Positions 45,200-53,711 of a stretch of DNA of 64,000 nt are shown one piece after another. The DNA comes from Planctomycetia bacterium (GTDB lineage Bacteria > Planctomycetota > Planctomycetia > Pirellulales > PNKZ01). A model generated the notes under the pieces. The model ran no database searches, was not told the origin of the DNA, and saw nothing but the letters and a program-made list of their open reading frames with translations. Within the stretch, counting starts at the first letter, position 1; each line of letters starts with the position of its first letter. The position numbers were made by a program, and so were the translations under genes. The stretch lies in NCBI GenBank assembly GCA_021413845.1, contig JAIOPP010000142.1, forward strand, positions 38,247 to 102,246, written 5' to 3'.

Positions 45200-47119
45200 T
45201 CAACGAGCATCGGGCACCGGCCGCAACACGATCTGTCGCACGTCCATCACCGCCGCCTTCGCTTTGGTTTTCGGCTTGATGGCGAGCACGTATCGCCCGG
45301 GCTTCGTAAGCTCGAGATTGCCGATCACTCGCGGTTTGAAGTTCTGGAAGTGACCGGTGTCTTCGACGGTCATCGTCAACGTCTGCTCGCCGACGATCAC
45401 GTCGACCACACTCCCGCCGTTCCCGGTTCCGCATCCTTGCGACACCTCGACCTCGAATCGACCCGGGGTTGAGACTGTGAATTCCCAAGTCGCATAGTCG
45501 GTCGGATCGATCCAGAATCCGAGCGTGTTTTTGTGCGGCAGTGGTTCATAGCGCAATTGCACTCCGTGGACCTCGGCATAGCGCGCCGGGAGCAAGATGC
45601 TGCCGTCGGCCGCTTGCGGATTCGGCACATAGCCGGGGTTCGGCGTGGGCATGCGAGCATCGACCGCGCGCCGCCACGCGTCGAGTTGCTTTGCGAGCCG
45701 CTCCACGATCTCCGGCTTCTCAGCAGCCAAGTTGCGCGACTCGCCGAGGCCGGCTTTCAAGTCATATAGTTCGCGGCGTCCGTTTTCATAAAACTCGATG
45801 AGCTTCCATTGCCCGGCACGAATCGCACCTCCCGGCCGGCCACCTTGGTTGGCATAGTGCGGATAATGCCAATAGAGCGCTTCGCGAGCGCGTGCGGGAG
45901 CTTTCTCATCCGTGAGGTCATCTTTTAAGAGACTCGCGATGCTCACGCCATCGACCGGCATGGCAGGCAACTTACTCAGCTCCAAGACCGTCGGAAGAAT
46001 GTCGCAACTCCAAACTGGAACATCGCTCGTGCGCGGCTTCGCCTCTTTTGATTTCATAGTTCCGAAGCCGCTGATCACGAGCGGCACTCGAATTCCTCCT
46101 TCGTACAGATAGCCCTTCCCTTCTCGTAGCGGGCCGTTGTACGTCGCTGGTGTGTTCGGGCCTTCGGTCGTTGCAAGGCCGCCGTTGTCGGACGTGAAAA
46201 CGATCAACGTCTGCTCCGAGAGCTGCAATCGTTCGAGTTCGGCGACGATCCGGCCGACTCCGGCATCGACCCGTTCCAACATGGCGGCATAGATCGGATT
46301 CTCTTGCCGACCGTGAGCGACGCCGTCCCAAGACTTGTACTTGGCAACGGCATCGTCGGGAGCTTTGAGCGGCGTATGAACCGCATAATGCGGCAGATAT
46401 ATGAAGAACGGCTTCTCTTTATTCGCCGCAATGAATCGGATCGCTTCCTCGGTTAAGCGATCGGTTAGGTATTCTCCCGGCTTCGCGCTTTCGAGGCCCG
46501 GCATGAATTGCGAAGGTTGCCCAGACTTGTTGCTTTGAAAGGGAGAGAAGTAACTGCGCGGCGTGCCCGTATGGTCGCCGGCGATGTTGAGATCGAATCC
46601 TTGTTCGCGCGGACCGTAGCCTTCGCCGCCGAGATGCCACTTGCCGATGTGAGCCGTAGCGTAACCAGCCGAGCGCAGAACTTCGGCGAGCGTCGTCTCT
46701 TCCAACGGCAACTCCTGACGGATTTGCGGACGATTTAACTTCTGATCCGGCCGGTCGCCGCGCCCCGGCAGCCAATCGGTAAGATTCAATCGGGCGGGCA
46801 CCTTGCCGGTCATCAATGCTGCGCGCGTCGGCGAGCAGACAGGGCAAGCGGAATAAGCGTCCGTAAATCGAATGCCCGACGCCGCGAGCGCATCGAGATG
46901 CGGCGTCCGATGAAACGTACTGCCGTAACAACCAAGATCGGCCCAACCGAGATCATCGGCGACGATGAGCACGATATTCGGCCTACGCAGATTGCCAGCT
47001 ACATCCTCGGCGAAAATCGTGTGCTGTAAACTAGCTGTGGCGAGGAAGAGCGTAGCAATTCTCTGTAGTAATCGGCAGAATAACTTCCGACCGGTTCGCT
47101 GTCGGCTAACGGGCTGCAT
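45200..47119 (-). CDS. Secreted sulfatase with extra C-terminal domain
   Basis: 639 residues from the ATG at 47119, with GAGGAG nine bases upstream. A signal peptide ends near residue 37 (LLQRIATLFLATASLQHTIF). The alkaline-phosphatase-like fold has the calcium ligands in VADDLGWADLG and the formylglycine site Cys95 in CPVCSPTRAALMTG, a full C-x-P-x-R motif. HIGKWHLGG and FTSDNGG give further active-site residues. After residue 500 a separate beta-rich module follows (GFWIDPTDYATWEFTV), perhaps for carbohydrate contact. It removes sulfate esters from polysaccharides outside the cytoplasm. A formylglycine-generating enzyme is needed to mature the cysteine; the neighbouring gene has such a fold but not its active site. 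Confidence 0.92.
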   Translation of the reverse strand: MQPVSRQRTGRKLFCRLLQRIATLFLATASLQHTIFAEDVAGNLRRPNIVLIVADDLGWADLGCYGSTFHRTPHLDALAASGIRFTDAYSACPVCSPTRAALMTGKVPARLNLTDWLPGRGDRPDQKLNRPQIRQELPLEETTLAEVLRSAGYATAHIGKWHLGGEGYGPREQGFDLNIAGDHTGTPRSYFSPFQSNKSGQPSQFMPGLESAKPGEYLTDRLTEEAIRFIAANKEKPFFIYLPHYAVHTPLKAPDDAVAKYKSWDGVAHGRQENPIYAAMLERVDAGVGRIVAELERLQLSEQTLIVFTSDNGGLATTEGPNTPATYNGPLREGKGYLYEGGIRVPLVISGFGTMKSKEAKPRTSDVPVWSCDILPTVLELSKLPAMPVDGVSIASLLKDDLTDEKAPARAREALYWHYPHYANQGGRPGGAIRAGQWKLIEFYENGRRELYDLKAGLGESRNLAAEKPEIVERLAKQLDAWRRAVDARMPTPNPGYVPNPQAADGSILLPARYAEVHGVQLRYEPLPHKNTLGFWIDPTDYATWEFTVSTPGRFEVEVSQGCGTGNGGSVVDVIVGEQTLTMTVEDTGHFQNFKPRVIGNLELTKPGRYVLAIKPKTKAKAAVMDVRQIVLRPVPDAR

Positions 47120-47209
47120 GGACTTCGACTCCTCACTTGGACGGCTTTGACGGCGGCGAGCGAGCGCTAGTATCGGTCGCGAGCACCTACCGGTCAAACA
47201 GACTTACGG

Positions 47210-48997
47210 ATGAATCGACACATGGCAAGACCTCGTAAGCTCAGCAACAAGCTTGAGAGTAATCTGATGCACTTGCGGCGTTCTTGTTCATGCTGCTTTC
47301 AGGCGTGGTGCTGGCTCGTCGTCGCACCGTTCTTCGCTCACGCAGCGGACGAGCCCAAGGTCGCAGAGCGGTGGGCTCTGCTGATCGGCGTCGACGATTA
47401 CGCCAACGCCAACGATTTGAACTATTGCGGAGCCGACCAACGGTCGTTGCGCGATCGGTTGCGAGCTTCGGGCTTTCCCGAAAAACAGATCTTCCTGATG
47501 CACGACAAGGCGGAAGAAAACCGCTATCGGCCGTCGCAGCGTAATATCGAAAAACAGCTCGACGTGGTTCTCAGCCTCGCCGGAGAAAACGATCTCCTCA
47601 TCGTCGCCTTCAGCGGGCATGGCGTTTCGCTCGACGGCAAAAGCTACCTCTGCCCGAACGATGCCACGCTGCAAGACCCGGCGACGCTCGTAGCCCTCGA
47701 CAGCCTCTACGAGCGGCTCCGTGATTGCTCCGCGAAACTCAAGCTCGTGCTCGTCGACGCCTGCCGCAACGATCCACGCGTCGGCGGCGCGCGATCGATG
47801 ACGCCGACCGAAGAAACCAAAGCCTTGGCTCGCAACCTCAAAGATTTGCGACTGCCGGAAGGAGTCGTGCTGCTCAATAGCTGCGCGCCGGGCGAAATCT
47901 CGCGCGAAGACGAGAAGTTCGGGCACGGTGTCTTCATGAACTTCATCTTGGAAGGCTTAGGTGGCGCGGCCGACAAAGACGGCGACGGCGCCTTATCGCT
48001 GTACGAGCTCCAGTCGTATGCGAGCATCAAGACGAGAGTCTACGTTGCCGACCGGTTCAATGATTCGCAGCGCCCCTTTTATAAGATCGAAGGGGAAGCG
48101 GCTTCGATGGAATTCGCGCTATTGCCGACCGGACCGATCAGCAATGAAAAACGGTGGACGAATACGGTCGGCCTTGAGTTCGCATTGATTCCTCCCGGCG
48201 AGTTTCAGATGGGTGCCGTCGACGACGATCCCGATGCCGACGACGATGAATTGCGGCATAAAGTGAGAATCACGAAACCGTTTTATCTCGGAATTCATGA
48301 GGTGACGCACGCTCAGTTTTCGCAGTTCGTGAAGGCGGACAACTATAAGACCCAAGCGGAAACGGACGGCGCCGGCGGCTGGGGCTACGATGAAGCGACG
48401 GATACGTTGTCGGGCCCGAAACCGCAGTACGATTGGCGGAACACCGGTTGGCCGCAAACGGATGAGCATCCGGTGGTGAACGTCACTTGGCGCGACGCAA
48501 AGGCGTTTTGCGATTGGCTCTGTCGCAAGGAAGGGAAGAACTATCGCCTACCGACCGAAGCGCAATGGGAATATGCCTGCCGGGCCGGAGCAGCGACGAA
48601 GTATTTCCACGGAGACGATCCGGAACGGCTCGCGGAATTCGCCAACACGGCCGACGCGGCTTTCAAAACGAAGAAGCCGAGCGGGCACGCATACGGCATC
48701 GATGCGGACGACGGCTTTGTGTTCACCGCACCGGTCGGCCGACGGAAGCCGAATGCGTTCGGGCTATACGACATGACCGGGAACGTGTGGGAATGGTGCG
48801 ACGATTGGTACGACCCGCAATTCTACAGCCGATCGCCTGAGAATGATCCGTTCGGGCCGGTCGAGGGGACCTTAGGCGTCTATCGAGGCGGGAGTTGGTT
48901 CAGCCGGCCGGCGTATGCTCGTCCTTCGAATCGGGGCGGCGACTCGCTGGAATATCGCGACGACAGCTTGGGATTTCGCCTCGTCTTAGCCCCCTGA
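47210..48997 (+). CDS. Caspase-like peptidase (C14) with EF-hand loop and inactive FGE-like domain
   Basis: 595 residues; ATG at 47210, with an inner Met at residue 20 giving a cleaner signal peptide (CWLVVAPFFAHAA). Residues 53-250 are a caspase domain with catalytic His137 in VAFSGHGVS and Cys185 in LVDACRND. Residues 255-266 (DKDGDGALSLYE) are a canonical EF-hand loop, D-x-D-x-D-G and E at 12. From about 310 to the end is a formylglycine-generating-enzyme/SUMF1 fold: GEFQMG, LPTEAQWEYACR, NVWEWCDDW and GGSW. The two cysteines that bind copper in true FGE are Ser565 and Ala570 here, so oxidase activity is unlikely. Divergent from the sulfatase. Confidence 0.87.
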   Translation: MNRHMARPRKLSNKLESNLMHLRRSCSCCFQAWCWLVVAPFFAHAADEPKVAERWALLIGVDDYANANDLNYCGADQRSLRDRLRASGFPEKQIFLMHDKAEENRYRPSQRNIEKQLDVVLSLAGENDLLIVAFSGHGVSLDGKSYLCPNDATLQDPATLVALDSLYERLRDCSAKLKLVLVDACRNDPRVGGARSMTPTEETKALARNLKDLRLPEGVVLLNSCAPGEISREDEKFGHGVFMNFILEGLGGAADKDGDGALSLYELQSYASIKTRVYVADRFNDSQRPFYKIEGEAASMEFALLPTGPISNEKRWTNTVGLEFALIPPGEFQMGAVDDDPDADDDELRHKVRITKPFYLGIHEVTHAQFSQFVKADNYKTQAETDGAGGWGYDEATDTLSGPKPQYDWRNTGWPQTDEHPVVNVTWRDAKAFCDWLCRKEGKNYRLPTEAQWEYACRAGAATKYFHGDDPERLAEFANTADAAFKTKKPSGHAYGIDADDGFVFTAPVGRRKPNAFGLYDMTGNVWEWCDDWYDPQFYSRSPENDPFGPVEGTLGVYRGGSWFSRPAYARPSNRGGDSLEYRDDSLGFRLVLAP

Positions 48998-49011
48998 GGT
49001 TGTGTCGAAGC

Positions 49012-51114
49012 TCAGTTCGCTTCCACGTACTTCACGTGCACCACCCCGATGAGATTGCCGGGAGCAACTCCCTTGGCGTGTTTGACCGTCTCCGCGACCT
49101 TTTCTCCGGCGGTGGTACCGACCGCACGTTCGGAACTCGCCGTGAGCGTGTAGAAGGCGGCGGTGATCATGCCGATCTGATCGGAAAACTTGTAGCGCGC
49201 GGCGAGCGACTGCGACGCATCGACCACAGTGAAGCGGCGCATTTCGTTCTTCTCATTGTCGTTGGAGAGGAAGCCCTGCACTTGCCACAGCGCGACGTTG
49301 TTCACCTTGAATGTGTCGGGCAAGGTCGGATCGAGGACCCAAGACCGCGCCGTGTCGAGGCCGACGCGCTTCCCGATGATCCAGGTCTCGATCCCCTTGG
49401 TCGATTCCTTTTCCGAGACCGTGTTTAAGCCGTCGACCAAGAGGCGCATCGCGACCGGTTGCTTGCCGGAGTGTTCGACCTGAATAGTATACGTTTCCCC
49501 TTTGCGGAGTTCGACGATCCAATCGTTGCCGACGGCTTTGCCTGGTCGCTCGACTCCGCCGACCATGATCCGCAGCCGAAATGGAAACGCCGGATCGAGA
49601 AACGGGTGCGGGCCCTTGGCACGCTCGTCGGCTTCGCGCACCACCTTGTCTTCGATCGGCTTGATGTCTTCGCCCGGACGCTGACGGTCCGGCTGCCGAT
49701 CCTCGGGTCGGATAACCGAACTCTTGCCGATCATCGCCCATTCGCTTTCGTTGAGCAGCGCGGTGCCGCCGGAGTGCCCGAGATCGGCGCTTCCTTCGGT
49801 TTGCGTCAACTTGCATTGCACATGCACGACGCGCGGATTTCGCGCAGCACCTTCTGCCTGATCCCCTTTGAGCTTGCCGATGACGACGACAGGCATTCCT
49901 CCGGTCGAGGCGGAAAGTCCCTTGAGCGCCGCATCGGAGCCGAGATCGGCAAGCCCGAAGCGATGCTGCTTCAACGCGGTTTGTACCCTGTGGCGATCGA
50001 CGACGCTGAACCGTCCGCTGCCGAGATCGATGAGTCGCTCTTGCAGCATTTCGGCGCACGAGTTGCCGAGCAAGCCGAACTCCTTTCCTAAGAGCTCGCC
50101 CCCATCGGTATCATTGATGAATTCCAGCACGCCGATCTTCGCGACTTTATTTTCGATGAGCTTATCGGCCAATTGCTCGGCGACGTCGTTGATTACGGTC
50201 TTCAGCGATTGCGGCGTAAGGCGTACGACCGTCGGGACGCCGTCGATCGCCGAGCGGACGATACGCACCGGCGTTTGCAGTCGGCCGAGCCTTCCTTCGC
50301 TGGTGCGTTTCACGGCGCGATGCACGTAGTCGAACAGTTCGTCGATGTTGACTTCGCCGTCGCCACTGGTGTCGGCATTCCCTTTAAGCCCTTCATTGAG
50401 CCAATAGGTAAAGAGAGAGTGCTGCTTTTCGTCCCAGATTTGGCTCGGCTGATTCGCGGTCGAACTTGCGATGGTAACGACGTTCGCCAGATCGCCGAAT
50501 TGATTGCCGATCTCTTCGGAATTCGCTGGGGCTTTCGTAGGATCTTTGCCGCCTCGCTCGCTCCCCGCATGGCAGGCGTCGAGAATCAGCAGCTTGAAGC
50601 CGGCCGGGCAGGCAGCGAGCCGTTCGCGTAGCCATTGCACCGCAACACCGCTTTTTTCAGGGCTTTCAGGATCGCAATCGATTGGCGCGAGATACATCTT
50701 ACCATCGGCGGCGCGAAAGCCGTGACCCGAGAAATAGACGACGATCCGGTCGTCGGCGGCGGGCTGCGCAAGAAACGTCGTCACCGCTTGCTCGATCACC
50801 GCGCGGCGCGGCTTCTTGTCGTCGGCCGCACCGTCGTGAATCGCCGTGATCCGCTTCGGGTCGTAGCCGCCGCGAGCGACGAGCGTTTCGCGAAGCGTGT
50901 CGACATCGCGACGGATGAAGTCGAGACGACGCGCCTTTTCATACTCGCCGCACCCGATCAGCAAAGCCCACGACTTCGGCCGCGCGGCCGGAGCATCCGC
51001 CGCGAGCGCGCGTCGACCTTGGTCGAACGCACCTGCCCCGAACAAGCCGACGACGATCAGGCCTACGCATACTTGACGAAGATCGGTCGTGAACGAACGA
51101 CGACGGGAGATCAT
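49012..51114 (-). CDS. Caspase-like peptidase (C14) with EF-hand loop and CsgG/TolB-like domain
   Basis: 700 residues from the ATG at 51114 (GAGGG upstream). Signal peptide or N-terminal anchor at residues 11-35. The caspase domain (48-245) carries His131 in VYFSGHGF and Cys181 in LILDACHAGS. Residues 248-259 (DTSGDGEVNIDE) form an EF-hand-like loop in the same place as in the convergent neighbour. From about 320 to 430 a CsgG/TolB-N-like segment follows (AKIGVLEFINDTDGG, ERLIDLGSGRFSVVDR). The last 270 residues are beta-rich with no clear family. It should act outside the cytoplasm, maybe as a calcium-controlled protease linked to envelope assembly. It lies 39 bases after the third caspase gene. 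Confidence 0.85.
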   Translation of the reverse strand: MISRRRSFTTDLRQVCVGLIVVGLFGAGAFDQGRRALAADAPAARPKSWALLIGCGEYEKARRLDFIRRDVDTLRETLVARGGYDPKRITAIHDGAADDKKPRRAVIEQAVTTFLAQPAADDRIVVYFSGHGFRAADGKMYLAPIDCDPESPEKSGVAVQWLRERLAACPAGFKLLILDACHAGSERGGKDPTKAPANSEEIGNQFGDLANVVTIASSTANQPSQIWDEKQHSLFTYWLNEGLKGNADTSGDGEVNIDELFDYVHRAVKRTSEGRLGRLQTPVRIVRSAIDGVPTVVRLTPQSLKTVINDVAEQLADKLIENKVAKIGVLEFINDTDGGELLGKEFGLLGNSCAEMLQERLIDLGSGRFSVVDRHRVQTALKQHRFGLADLGSDAALKGLSASTGGMPVVVIGKLKGDQAEGAARNPRVVHVQCKLTQTEGSADLGHSGGTALLNESEWAMIGKSSVIRPEDRQPDRQRPGEDIKPIEDKVVREADERAKGPHPFLDPAFPFRLRIMVGGVERPGKAVGNDWIVELRKGETYTIQVEHSGKQPVAMRLLVDGLNTVSEKESTKGIETWIIGKRVGLDTARSWVLDPTLPDTFKVNNVALWQVQGFLSNDNEKNEMRRFTVVDASQSLAARYKFSDQIGMITAAFYTLTASSERAVGTTAGEKVAETVKHAKGVAPGNLIGVVHVKYVEAN

Positions 51115-51153
51115 GGCAACCCTCTTAAAAGCGAAACGAAGGGTTCTAGCGGC

Positions 51154-52818
51154 TTACGGTTTTAAGTAAATCGGACGGGTCGAGAAATCGTAGAACTGCG
51201 GCTCGTGGCGAAGTTTGCCGTCGGTTTCGGCGAAGTTTTTCTCGTTCGCCGCGATGTACTTCAACACACGGTCGCGGATGTCGCGGAAGGCGACGTCGAT
51301 CGGCTGGCGCGGCGGACTCACCGCGAGACTTTCGATCAGCCCGAACGGCAAGGTGTGCATGAAGTCTCCCTGCTTGAGCGTGAGGTCGGCGCCGGTGCGG
51401 CGCTTGAGAGCGTCGATCGTGTCGTTCGACAAGCTAAACGAATACGAAACCTCCTTCGTGGTGCATGCGCTGATGACGACAGTGTCGGGCTGCCCGATAT
51501 CCTTCAATCTGCCGAGCTCGCCGGTGAGGAAATCGAAATTCGCGATTTCGGCTGCGCGTTCAGCCGGCTTCAACGACTTCTCGTTTTTGGCGAATCCTCC
51601 GGCGTGGCAAGTGGCCATCATCACGACTACCTTCCGGCCCGCCAGCTTCTGCAGCCAATGACCGAAGAGATCGTCGGTGACGCAGGACTGGTGAATCAAG
51701 ACCATGTTCAACAGTTTATTAAGCTGCTCATCGCCGAGCTTTTTCATCGTCTGCTGGTTCGCGGCGATAAAAGCCTCGAAAACTTCCAAACTGCGGCGAT
51801 CGTCGTCGGAAATGGTTCCCGCAGTGCGCTGCTTCCTGAAATGAGAATATAAACTGAGGTCGGCGAATTCCTGGGTCATGAAGTATTCGTCTTTGCCGTC
51901 GCGCTCGTCGCCGTTGTCGTCGTCGACGCCGTCACCATGCGTTTCGATAAAGATCACGACGGTATCCCCCGGCCGCGTCACCGAGGGGAGCCACTTCGTA
52001 ATTCCTTCTTCGATGCCGGCCTTTGTGGCCTCTTGGTTGACGAGAATGCGGACTTCGTCCAAGTGAGAAACTTCCTTCATCACTTGTGCGGTGAGCCGTG
52101 CGTCTGGTGCGCAGCAATCCAAGTTAGGGGACCATTTCCCCTCGTGGATTTCCTTATATCGATCGTTGTATTTGAACTCCGACACGCCGAAGAACAGCCC
52201 CACGCGCCGGCCGGTCGGTTCCTCGGTCTTCGGATCGGAAGCGTAGGTCGTGATGTCGATCGAGTCTTCGGCCCAACCTTTCGGGTCGGCACTGCCGAGC
52301 GCCTTCTTCGTGTCTTCCACGACTTGCGGAGGTACCTTGTTGAATCGCCCCTCGTAGAGCTCTTGCGCCGACAACGACGGGAGCTTCTCTTTAGAAGCGA
52401 TCACCTTCAACGTTTCGCGTCCATACGGAGCGCCGACGGTCCAAGTGAACGTATCTCCTTCGGCGGGGATCGACGTCGGTTGCTTGGCGCGAAGCAGATT
52501 GTCGGGCTGCGCGGAATTCGGAAAAATCTGATAGACCTTACCGTCGGCTTGTTTGTAGAGCACATAGGCATAAGCGTCGCTCTCGCTTGTGACCTTCACG
52601 ACGAGCGGATCTCCGTGACGATACTGCCGCGTGACTCGATCCACGCCGATGCGGACGAAGAAGCTCGGGTCTTCCTGCTTGATCGCTTCGGGATCATCCT
52701 TCGCCGGCGCTTCATCGGCAGCAGTTGCCGGCCGCGACCAGAAGGCGAACGTAAAGAGAGCGACGCACGCGAAGATGCCGACGATCGTATGTTTCCGGCT
52801 TTCAAACTGAATCATCAT
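51154..52818 (-). CDS. Metacaspase-like peptidase with DUF4384 domain
   Basis: 554 residues from the ATG at 52818, with AAGGA six bases upstream; the frame is open to 52902. Signal peptide to about residue 33 (FACVALFTFAFWSRPATA). Residues 52-140 look like a DUF4384 domain (YRHGDPLVVKVTSESDAYAY). The caspase part has His294 in IFIETHGDG and Cys404 in MMATCHAGG. Directly after the His is an acidic loop (DDDNGDERDGKDEYF) with the GDE-x-DG-x-DE pattern of type I metacaspases. It is the first gene of a two-gene unit with the caspase gene downstream. Function is probably regulated proteolysis of envelope or secreted proteins; substrates are unknown. Confidence 0.83.
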   Translation of the reverse strand: MMIQFESRKHTIVGIFACVALFTFAFWSRPATAADEAPAKDDPEAIKQEDPSFFVRIGVDRVTRQYRHGDPLVVKVTSESDAYAYVLYKQADGKVYQIFPNSAQPDNLLRAKQPTSIPAEGDTFTWTVGAPYGRETLKVIASKEKLPSLSAQELYEGRFNKVPPQVVEDTKKALGSADPKGWAEDSIDITTYASDPKTEEPTGRRVGLFFGVSEFKYNDRYKEIHEGKWSPNLDCCAPDARLTAQVMKEVSHLDEVRILVNQEATKAGIEEGITKWLPSVTRPGDTVVIFIETHGDGVDDDNGDERDGKDEYFMTQEFADLSLYSHFRKQRTAGTISDDDRRSLEVFEAFIAANQQTMKKLGDEQLNKLLNMVLIHQSCVTDDLFGHWLQKLAGRKVVVMMATCHAGGFAKNEKSLKPAERAAEIANFDFLTGELGRLKDIGQPDTVVISACTTKEVSYSFSLSNDTIDALKRRTGADLTLKQGDFMHTLPFGLIESLAVSPPRQPIDVAFRDIRDRVLKYIAANEKNFAETDGKLRHEPQFYDFSTRPIYLKP

Positions 52819-53711
52819 CGCGCGTCCTTGGGATTTAATCCGGAACGGTTCCATTGACTTTTCGAGCTCAGCCGCGGCCGATGGAGACGCTCTGCGCCAC
52901 AAATCGCGGCAGTTCGTATTCGGGAAAAATTACCCCGCGAAGTATCAAGTATAAAGGGTGCTCGAGTGACACACCAATTTCTCAGGCGTTTCACAAGCGG
53001 CGCGGCGAGTTATCTGCACTGCGCCCGGCGGTTTCACTTCTTTTCAGTCGGCGCCACCAACCGCATTTCCGCCGATTCTCCGCCGACACCGACTTAAGAA
53101 GCAGCCGGCCGTGTATTTCGGTGTCATCTATCGGTAGCTGGTGATACCTGCGCGCTAGAATCATGCTCGCATGGATGAAGTCTTCATGGAGCCGGAATCG
53201 GCCATCAAGAACCGCGTGCTTCAAGAGCATGCCGGAACTACCGCCGCCGTTGCCGCAATACCGCCACCGCATCGTGCGTCCTGCCTGGATCCGATCTCGA
53301 AAGTGAACTGTATTTCACTTGGCGCAGCAGGCATCGAAAGCAATCCGACTGCCGGCAACGCATGCTTACGGACACCAAGCGAATTGCTTGGTTCGACTGG
53401 GCGTTCGACGTATTGTCGCCGAACTTGCTTGCCGGCAGTTTCTAACGTTTCGTGTTCGACACCCCGCTTCCGGAGAAGTCTGCAACTCAAACATTGACCA
53501 TACGACGAAGGTGCCTATAAGGCAGGCTCGCGTTGCCTAAAAATTCATGCCATCGATACAAATGCTAGCGGCATCGACAGTTCGATTGATCTTCTCTACG
53601 GTGCACAAACTCGATACATTTTGGGCGCCAAATATCTTAATGAAATAAATTCAGCGGCAACGTTAATACTTGCAAAGACTTAGTGCGAACAGTGCCATTG
53701 GGAAGGATCCT
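52819..53711. other. Long intergenic region with falling GC and possible gene remnants
   Basis: About 890 bases between the divergent metacaspase-like gene and the GT2-GT4 gene. This is where the base composition drops. Short open stretches at about 53290-53460 read like protein in one frame (for example DTKRIAWFDWAFDVL) before a stop, which could be a decayed gene. I cannot assign a family. No tRNA, insertion-sequence ends or terminator are evident. Confidence 0.45.
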
